From NCBI GenBank assembly GCA_035373905.1, contig DAOSOK010000004.1, forward strand, positions 62,001-126,000: a stretch of 64,000 nt of DNA. Direction: 5' to 3'. The notes below the pieces were generated by a model that saw only the letters and a list, made by a program, of their open reading frames with translations, searched no databases and was not told the origin of the DNA. This document shows positions 58,410-64,000 of the stretch, in pieces (position 1 is the stretch's first letter; every line of letters begins with the position of its first letter). This stretch comes from Candidatus Ozemobacteraceae bacterium (GTDB lineage: Bacteria > Muiribacteriota > Ozemobacteria > Ozemobacterales > Ozemobacteraceae). A program made the position numbers and the translations under genes.

Positions 58410-59138
58410 TCATTTGAGAACCGCCCAGGCGATGAAGCCGAAGAACGCGAGCACGAGCATGAGAACGAGCAGGGCGACCCAGCCCGGAATCTGAATGTTC
58501 GAAAGGTCCGCGGCGTTGGCGTTCAATGGGCGATGCGCCGAAGTAATGTTCACCTTGCCTGCCACTCCCGGCGTGATGTCATGAATATGTTCCGCTGTTC
58601 CCGGAACCAGCCGGCACTCAATGATCTTCGCGAGCGTCTCGGCCCGCTTGTTCAGAGCGGCGAGTTCGGATTCCCGGACCGAATCGCTGAACGCATGGAT
58701 CTTGCCGCCCCGGTCGACGAGCAAAATCTGGTATTCATACCAGCGCGAATGTTTTGAGTGATGGATCGAACCATTGACGACGACCGCGTCGATGGCGGAG
58801 AACCGGAGATACTCGGTCACGGAGCGGATCATGGCAAGCTCGAAATGATAGAAGACCGCCTTCCGCTGCCGATCGACGATGTAGAAGTTGTCGGTGAACT
58901 TGCGCAGGGCGATGAAGACTCCGAGCGCGAGAAGCCCGGTCGGCAGATACTTCAGGAATGTCGGGTCGGGCGGCGTGTGCTTGCCGCCGATGAAGCCGAT
59001 CTGGAGAATGAAGAAGCAGCCCACGCCCGACATGAATGCCAGGGCCGTCCAGGCAGATTCGAGAGGGGTGTCGAGGTCGACCTTCACCGTTTTCGGGAGA
59101 AGGGTGTCAAGATCCTGGTTGTTCGATGGTATCTGCAT
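58410..59138 (-). CDS. Three-helix membrane protein, paralogue B
   Basis: A 242-residue protein with the same plan as the one at 53166: short N-terminal segment, helices at about 31-50 and 62-81, soluble beta-rich domain, C-terminal helix. It starts at ATG 59138 (GGGGAGGA upstream), with an in-frame upstream reading rejected. It pairs with the NfeD-like gene downstream. The two paralogues bracket the DUF4214-like protein and the phosphatase on the opposite strand, suggesting one signalling module. Confidence 0.6.
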   Translation of the reverse strand: MQIPSNNQDLDTLLPKTVKVDLDTPLESAWTALAFMSGVGCFFILQIGFIGGKHTPPDPTFLKYLPTGLLALGVFIALRKFTDNFYIVDRQRKAVFYHFELAMIRSVTEYLRFSAIDAVVVNGSIHHSKHSRWYEYQILLVDRGGKIHAFSDSVRESELAALNKRAETLAKIIECRLVPGTAEHIHDITPGVAGKVNITSAHRPLNANAADLSNIQIPGWVALLVLMLVLAFFGFIAWAVLK

Positions 59139-59220
59139 CCGTGCCGTTCCTCCCCGTTCCGCCATTGTAGACCGTTTTCTGGCCCTGCTCAACAGGCCTC
59201 TTCAGCGGCGGCGGCGAATT

Positions 59221-59229
59221 TGATACAAT
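59221..59229 (+). promoter_or_regulatory. Candidate extended -10 promoter of LolA-like gene
   Basis: TGATACAAT (TG-n-TACAAT) about 100 nt before the start codon. It lies just before the hairpin at 59241-59268, so the hairpin would be in the 5' leader. Confidence 0.45.
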
Positions 59230-59240
59230 AAGACGTCGGC

Positions 59241-59268
59241 CGGGGCAATCCGTAGGAGGATTGCCCCG
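59241..59268 (+). promoter_or_regulatory. Perfect 11-bp hairpin in leader
   Basis: CGGGGCAATCC (59241-59251) pairs perfectly with GGATTGCCCCG (59258-59268), loop GTAGGA, followed by TTTGTG. It may be an attenuator, a transcript-stability hairpin, or a dispersed palindrome like the one at 9228. Confidence 0.5.
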
Positions 59269-59328
59269 TTTGTGAAAACGGCCCGGCGCCGGTCGCACGC
59301 TCGGGCGCGTCGCTTGAAAGGAGCGAGT

Positions 59329-60102
59329 ATGAAACGGTTGTGGTTCGCTGGAATCCTGGTCGCGGCTGTGATGTTCTTCGGACAAAGCCTCTGGGCCATG
59401 ACGGCCGACGAGGTGCTGCAGGGCGTCGAGGACCGGTACGTCGGCAAAACATCGAAGGCCGACACCGACATGGTACTGATCTCCGCCGACGGCGGCAAGC
59501 GGACCCGCAAGCTCGACATCTACCGGCAGAAGGCCGACAACGACAACAAGGACAACTTCATCCACTTCCTGTCGCCGGCCGACATCAAGGACACGACCTA
59601 CCTCGTGAACGAGAAGAACCGCCAGCGCGAAAAGCGCATCTACCTCTCGGCGATGAAGAACATCCGGCGCATCGTTTCCGACGATTACGGCATGGCCTTC
59701 GTTTCCAGCGACTTCACCTACGAAGATATGGATGACATCCACGCCTCCGACTACGCCTGCTCGAACCTGCGCGAGGAAAAGCTTGGCGAGGAGGCCGTCT
59801 GGGTCATCGACACCGTGAAGAAAGACGGCAAGACCAGCTACGCGAAGACCAACCTCTATGTCTCGAAAGACAAGATGGTCATCCTGAAAGCCGTCATGTA
59901 CGACAAGAAAAACCCCGAAAAGGCGATCAAGGAAATGGTCGCGTCGAATCTCGAGAAGATCCAGGACATCTGGACGCCCAGGCTGGTCGAGATGAAGGAC
60001 TTGCGCAAGAACACCTCGACCCAGCTCAAGATCAACGACATCAAATACGACATCCAGCTTGACGCCGAAACCTTCAGCGAACGCAACATGAAGAAAAGCT
60101 GA
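59329..60102 (+). CDS. LolA-like outer-membrane lipoprotein-sorting protein
   Basis: A 257-residue periplasmic protein with a signal peptide (about 1-24, ending LWAM). The mature part (about 30-257) has the LolA/LppX-like half-barrel pattern: MTADEVLQGVEDRY, then alternating beta strands with IYRQKAD, VNEKNRQREKRIYL and SDFTYEDMDD blocks. Members of this group commonly accompany RND/MMPL exporters and carry lipids across the periplasm. The start MKRLW at 59329 follows AAAGGAG. The next gene is an outer-membrane barrel; they probably form a lipid-transfer pair. Confidence 0.75.
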   Translation: MKRLWFAGILVAAVMFFGQSLWAMTADEVLQGVEDRYVGKTSKADTDMVLISADGGKRTRKLDIYRQKADNDNKDNFIHFLSPADIKDTTYLVNEKNRQREKRIYLSAMKNIRRIVSDDYGMAFVSSDFTYEDMDDIHASDYACSNLREEKLGEEAVWVIDTVKKDGKTSYAKTNLYVSKDKMVILKAVMYDKKNPEKAIKEMVASNLEKIQDIWTPRLVEMKDLRKNTSTQLKINDIKYDIQLDAETFSERNMKKS

Positions 60103-60116
60103 TTCCCGTTCCGCCC

Positions 60117-60160
60117 CCCAATCCCGATCGCGCCCGACGGCACGGTTGGGATTTTTCTTT
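60117..60160 (+). terminator. Possible rho-independent terminator
   Basis: CCCAA (60117-60121) pairs with TTGGG (60146-60150) around a GC-rich nested region (TCCCG... ...CACGG), followed by ATTTTTCTTT. It lies 15 nt after the LolA-like stop. Confidence 0.5.
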
Positions 60161-60245
60161 CCGTCCGTTTCGGCGAATTTCGGAGTCTGGGGAGAAATGC
60201 CGATGAGAGAGGTGAGAAAGACTCTGGAGGCAGACCACGCTCGAC

Positions 60246-61712
60246 GTGTCGTTGGTTCCATTCGCCGGTCCGCACCGTTCGGAACGGCGGTGCGCAGCCA
60301 TTTCCGGTAGCCGCCGGTCGGGGAAACGGCTTGCCGTGATTCTCTGCGCCCTTCTGGTTGTCGTGCTGCCCGCGCTGGTCGGTATCCGCGCTTCTGCCGG
60401 AATCGCCGCCACGGGCGCGGATATGGCTTCGACGGTGCCGGGCGCTCGCGAGGTGTTCCAGATGCCGCGCATCGTCATCGAGAAGGGCGACGACGGAGCG
60501 CCCCCGACGGTCGTCGCGCCGGTCGCGCCCGAGCCCGAGGAAAAGCCCGTGAAGCGGCCGACGATCACCGGCCGGCACTCCTGGAAATACAACACGTTCT
60601 CTTCCTACGACCAGCTTCGCATCGATCTCGAGCAGGAAGGCGCGAAGGGGCAGAAGGCGCTCGTCAGCATCAACGGCCTCTACTACCAGGAGGAGGACAA
60701 CAAATCCTGGAGTTCGTATCTCGGCGAGAGTTACTACAAGTTCAAGGCCGGCAACTTCGACGTGAAAAGCGGCTTGCTGGTCGATACCCTCGGCAGCGGC
60801 GACAAGGTCTCGTTCGTCGACAAGATCAATTCGCGCCGCTACCATAACGGCCTCGCCAACGACTACAACCGCGACAAAAAAGAAGTTCCCGCTATAAAAA
60901 CCACTTACTATATAAACAAGAAGATGAGCTGGGACTTCCATTACATGCCGGTGTTCCAGGCTAGCGAACTGCCGAGCATCTACAGCCGCTGGGCGACGGC
61001 CTTCCAGAAGGAGGCCGCCCGCATGACCCTGTTCGGCACCCCGCTGGTGCGCGAGGACGACACCCGCGTGCGCGAGCAGTATCACCTCGGCTTCAACAGC
61101 GCGTTCAAAAATTACGAGATACGATACCACTACCTCTGGCTCAAGGAGCGCCTGCCAGTGATCGACCTGACGCCGCGCGGCACCCTGCGCTCGGAATACC
61201 CGATCGACGAGACGTTCGCGGTCGACGGCAACGTGACGCTGTCGAAGGATTTTCTGATGCGCTACGAGATGGCCTGGTCGCCGACGAAGACGTTCGCATC
61301 GTGGCAGGACGGCCGCATCGGGCCGCGGTTCCAGAGCAACTTCTTCGGCATGCTGCTCGGTACCGACAAGACGTATCGCAACAACCTCTATCTCAACGTG
61401 CAGGGCATCGTCTCGCACATCTCCGACATGAAGACGAAAACGCCGTATCAGCTGAACCCGACCGAGTTCATGACGGCGCTTCAGCTGAAGAAAGGCTTCA
61501 AAAGCGAGACGTTCTTCATCGAGTTCAACGGCGTCGGCAACCTCTCGACCGGCGAATATATCCTGACCCCGCAGATGTCGCTCCAGCGCGGCGATTTCCT
61601 CAAGTTCGTCGGCGGCGTCCACGTGAACGGCAAATCGACCGACGCCCTCGGCCCCGTCGGCCAGTTCGACGAGAACAACACCCCCTTCCTCGAAACCCAG
61701 ATCATCTTTTGA
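60246..61712 (+). CDS. Outer-membrane beta-barrel (DUF1302-like)
   Basis: A 488-residue protein. A GTG at 60246 is the only start giving a complete signal segment (hydrophobic about 29-48); an internal later start cannot be excluded. After a Pro/Glu-rich linker comes a long run of barrel-like strands (KYNTFSSYDQLRIDLE, YYQEEDNKSWSSYLGESYYKFK and so on), ending in ETQIIF with a C-terminal Phe. It resembles DUF1302-type barrels that often follow LolA-like genes near RND exporters. It likely receives material from the upstream LolA-like protein. Confidence 0.65.
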   Translation: MSLVPFAGPHRSERRCAAISGSRRSGKRLAVILCALLVVVLPALVGIRASAGIAATGADMASTVPGAREVFQMPRIVIEKGDDGAPPTVVAPVAPEPEEKPVKRPTITGRHSWKYNTFSSYDQLRIDLEQEGAKGQKALVSINGLYYQEEDNKSWSSYLGESYYKFKAGNFDVKSGLLVDTLGSGDKVSFVDKINSRRYHNGLANDYNRDKKEVPAIKTTYYINKKMSWDFHYMPVFQASELPSIYSRWATAFQKEAARMTLFGTPLVREDDTRVREQYHLGFNSAFKNYEIRYHYLWLKERLPVIDLTPRGTLRSEYPIDETFAVDGNVTLSKDFLMRYEMAWSPTKTFASWQDGRIGPRFQSNFFGMLLGTDKTYRNNLYLNVQGIVSHISDMKTKTPYQLNPTEFMTALQLKKGFKSETFFIEFNGVGNLSTGEYILTPQMSLQRGDFLKFVGGVHVNGKSTDALGPVGQFDENNTPFLETQIIF

Positions 61713-61809
61713 AGCCCGAAGGGGGCAAAACGCGGAACCAGGAGAGGAAAGGCCGCATTTTTCATCCGTCTTGTACGGCGGGGCGAAATGGCGTATCGTA
61801 TGAGACGTC

Positions 61810-62703
61810 ATGAACCGCATTCGCGAATCGTTCGGAACGGCCGTTGCCGGCCTGTGGCTGGCGATGATCCTGCTCGTGCCCGTCTTCGTCGCGTGGCCGG
61901 GCGGGGCGGTCGTCTCCGCCGCTTCCGATGCGCCGCCGGTAAAGGCCAGCCTGCGCTTTTCCCACAAGACCCATAGCGAGCAGCGGATCCGGTGCGAGCG
62001 GTGCCATCGCGTCGTCGAGGGAGCCGTTCTGCCGGACGACGTGCCGTCGGGCTTCGCGCCGTTGCGCCCGTCGCGCATCGTGCCCGGAGCGCCGCCTCCG
62101 ATGCCCGGCTCGGCGCCCGTGATCGTCCAGGCGGCCGAGGACCCGCCGTCGTTCGGCCGGCCTCCCGAGAAAGTCTGCCTCAAATGCCATTTCGCGGCCC
62201 GCGAAAAAAGCGACTGCGGCCTGTGCCATCTCGGAAAACCGGCCAGGACCGAGCGTGACCGGACGCGCCTCGAGCACGGCGTCTCGTTCTCGCACACCGC
62301 TCACGCGAAGAACGACTGCATCGTCTGCCACCCGCTCGTCGAGGGCTGGGACTCGCTCGACGGCTCGCACTGCCGGACGTCGATGGAGTCCTGTCTCGAG
62401 TGTCACGACGGCCTGCGCGCGAAGAAAAACTGCACGATGTGCCACAGCCCGACCCCCTGGCCGTCCGACCACGTGCGCAACTACGAGAAAAAGCACGGCA
62501 TCGCCTACCGCAACGACCCCCAGCGATGCGGCATGTGCCACACCGACTCAAGCTGCGTCGCTTGCCACAGCCGCCGCCCCCGCGACCACACCCTCGCCTG
62601 GGTCAAGCGCCGCCACGGCATCGCCGCCCAGACCAACCCCGACAAGTGCGCCGCCTGCCACACCGACAAAAGCGTCTGCCGCCGCTGCCACCCCGACTGG
62701 TGA
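61810..62703 (+). CDS. Decaheme c-type cytochrome
   Basis: A 297-residue protein with a signal anchor (about 10-32) and ten CxxCH heme-binding motifs (for example CERCH, CLKCH, CGLCH, CIVCH, CLECH, CTMCH, CGMCH, CVACH, CAACH, CRRCH). His residues spaced before several motifs could give bis-His ligation, as in the cytochrome c7/c3-like groups. A Pro-rich stretch (about 75-115) separates motif 1 from motif 2. It would move electrons in the periplasm or at the outer surface. No partner oxidoreductase is next to it. Confidence 0.9.
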   Translation: MNRIRESFGTAVAGLWLAMILLVPVFVAWPGGAVVSAASDAPPVKASLRFSHKTHSEQRIRCERCHRVVEGAVLPDDVPSGFAPLRPSRIVPGAPPPMPGSAPVIVQAAEDPPSFGRPPEKVCLKCHFAAREKSDCGLCHLGKPARTERDRTRLEHGVSFSHTAHAKNDCIVCHPLVEGWDSLDGSHCRTSMESCLECHDGLRAKKNCTMCHSPTPWPSDHVRNYEKKHGIAYRNDPQRCGMCHTDSSCVACHSRRPRDHTLAWVKRRHGIAAQTNPDKCAACHTDKSVCRRCHPDW

Positions 62704-62812
62704 CCGACGCCGGCGAAACTACTATCTCAAAGGATATAGAACGAACCCGTGCATATCCCGGGCGCATTGCGATATGCTCCTATGCGACAGCAGCCGAACC
62801 CCTGTGGCCGGA

Positions 62813-62833
62813 GGGACGGGTTTCAAACCCGCC
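62813..62833. repeat. GGGTTTCAAACCC palindrome, copy 3
   Basis: GGGACGGGTTTCAAACCCGCC in the gap after the cytochrome gene, the same family as 13902 and 44036 on the opposite strand. Confidence 0.65.
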
Positions 62834-62852
62834 TTTGCTGAAATGCAACGGG

Positions 62853-64000
62853 TTATGCATCTCGACCGGTTGTTTCTATGCCGAGGCGAGTGAGCCAGTT
62901 GTTCAGAGTTTGATAATTCTTGAAACCGAGAAGTCTGGCAGCTTCGGTTTTGTTGCCGTGCGTGATCTGCATGGTCCGATCGAGGTAGTGTCGTGAAACG
63001 TCGTCGAGAATGGCTTCCAATTGCCACGATCCGTCGATCGGGCGGTCGAGGACGGTCGCCTGAACGCGCTCAGGGAATATCAGGATTGCCCGGCGCAGAT
63101 CCTCGCCGCTGATCCGATCGTGTTCGGTCCAGAGCATGGCGCGGGTCAGGACGTTTTCGAGTTCACGCACATTGCCCGGCCATGAATGGGATTTGAGAAC
63201 GTTTTTCGCTTCGGGCGAGAGGTGCTTCTTCGTCATCCCGAATTTTCCGGCGAGCTTTGCGAAGACGTGCTCCGCAATCGGAAGAATATCCTCCTCGCGA
63301 TCGCGTAGCGGCGGAATGCGAATGACCATCACCGCCAGCCGGTAAAACAGGTCTTCCCGGAAGCGGCCGTTCTTCACCTCGTCTATCAGGTTCCGATTTG
63401 TTGCAGCAATGACCCGCACATTCACTGTTTCGGTCTTCGTGCTGCCCACGGGCTGAATCTCCCCGAGTTGCAAGACCCTCAGAAGTTTGGTCTGAGTAGT
63501 CGGCGGCAACTCCCCGACCTCGTCGAGGAAGATCGTTCCCCCGTCGGCATCCTTGAACAGCCCAGGTTTGTCTCGATCGGCACCTGTGAAGGCGCCTTTC
63601 TTGTATCCGAACAGTTCTGATTCGACGAGATTTTCCGGTAATGCGCCGCAATTGAATGGGTGCAGTTTCTTGTTTTTTCGCTGGCTGGCGTCGCAGATGG
63701 CCTGCGCAAACAACTCCTTCCCGACGCCCGACTCGCCCAATAACAAAACGGTGGCGTCACGCTGGGCCGCCATCTGGGCTAGGCGGATCGCTTCCTTCGT
63801 CTTCGGGCTGCGATGCTTGATCGCCTCGAAACTCGGGGCGCTGATCAGTCGGGCGCCGAGCGCCTGATCGGTCGTCCGGATCAGTTCGGGCAGGAAGTCG
63901 GCGGAAATCTCGAACGGAACGTCGACCGATTCCACCGCGAAGGTCGTCTCTTTTTTCTTCCGCACGTCTTCCGGGAACCGCGTTTCAATCAGGTCCCCCT
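62853..64000 (-). CDS. Sigma-54-dependent transcriptional activator, N-terminus outside window
   Basis: At least 381 residues are visible; the frame is open past the window edge, and codon 63965 (GTG) is therefore probably internal. The AAA+ domain has Walker A GESGVGKE, the sigma-54-contact motif GAFTGA, Walker B GGTIFLDEVGELP and a sensor at FREDLFYRL; a Fis-type helix-turn-helix ends the protein (NKTEAARLLGFKNYQTLNNWL). The visible N-terminal tail (FAVESVDVPFEISADFLPELI) recalls the linker of RtcR-like regulators with CARF-type N-domains, which is an inference because the sensor domain itself is not in the window. Its target promoters are unknown. Confidence 0.85.
   Translation of the reverse strand, partial: GDLIETRFPEDVRKKKETTFAVESVDVPFEISADFLPELIRTTDQALGARLISAPSFEAIKHRSPKTKEAIRLAQMAAQRDATVLLLGESGVGKELFAQAICDASQRKNKKLHPFNCGALPENLVESELFGYKKGAFTGADRDKPGLFKDADGGTIFLDEVGELPPTTQTKLLRVLQLGEIQPVGSTKTETVNVRVIAATNRNLIDEVKNGRFREDLFYRLAVMVIRIPPLRDREEDILPIAEHVFAKLAGKFGMTKKHLSPEAKNVLKSHSWPGNVRELENVLTRAMLWTEHDRISGEDLRRAILIFPERVQATVLDRPIDGSWQLEAILDDVSRHYLDRTMQITHGNKTEAARLLGFKNYQTLNNWLTRLGIETTGRDA

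Overview
The window is a GC-rich (roughly 60% or more by eye) chromosomal segment from a diderm bacterium. Evidence for an outer membrane includes three predicted beta-barrels, two OmpA-type proteins, a LolA-like protein, a porin beside a metal ABC transporter, and a decaheme c-type cytochrome. The ferredoxin-dependent 2-oxoacid oxidoreductase suggests anaerobic or facultative metabolism. The abundance of pseudopilin-like proteins and the unusual fusions suggest an uncultured lineage; Candidatus Riflebacteria/Ozemobacteria is one guess I cannot test here. I saw no rRNA, tRNA, prophage or CRISPR array.

Layout. 1-4767: a TPR protein, three pseudopilin-type proteins, an FG-GAP beta-propeller and a TPR protein, tightly packed on +. 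4977-12450: a probable operon of a CBM-like protein, an isochorismatase-fold hydrolase, a P-loop NTPase and the delta, alpha and beta subunits of a VOR/KOR-type oxidoreductase. Two separate gamma subunits follow, with an ABC-F ATPase between them. 12565-15254: rsfS, rsmE, mtaB. 15538-21314 (minus): a second pseudopilin operon, including a prepilin with a very long helical tail and a 973-residue PilX-like protein. 21410-22591: an outer-membrane barrel. 22906-27531: the most striking locus, a single chain of AMP-ligase, acyl carrier and HMG-CoA reductase domains, followed by a formyltransferase-fold protein and an alpha/beta hydrolase. 27797-34013: a FecR-domain lipoprotein, a third pseudopilin group and two tandem OmpA-like proteins. 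34374-36857 (minus): CoA-transferase and VOC protein. 37037-43617: an operon of a 36-codon ORF, UbiA prenyltransferase, TspO, a rifampicin-phosphotransferase-like phosphotransferase and an RND exporter. 43682-43980: a decayed REP-associated transposase. 44108-45214: a BtaA-like (DUF3419) protein. 46166-50335: a zinc/manganese-type uptake locus. 50384-53107: a glycine-zipper secreted protein and a MATE exporter. 53166-59138: a SpoIIE-type phosphatase flanked by two paralogous three-helix membrane proteins and an NfeD-like protein. 59329-62703: LolA-like protein, outer-membrane barrel, decaheme cytochrome. 62853-64000 (minus): a sigma-54 activator running off the window.

The intergenic gaps hold several palindromic repeat families: six REP-like hairpins built on a CTGAGCCTGTCGAAGGG core, a GGGTTTGAAACCC family, an ATCCGCAGATGACGCAG family, and possibly a GGGCRAYCC hairpin family. 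Together with the RAYT remnant they point to REPIN-style repeat activity.

The leading candidate for a new system is the ligase-carrier-HMGR fusion. Its layout matches carboxylic acid reductases (adenylation-carrier-reductase), but the reductase is of the HMG-CoA reductase fold with all catalytic residues retained. Function is inferred from domains only.
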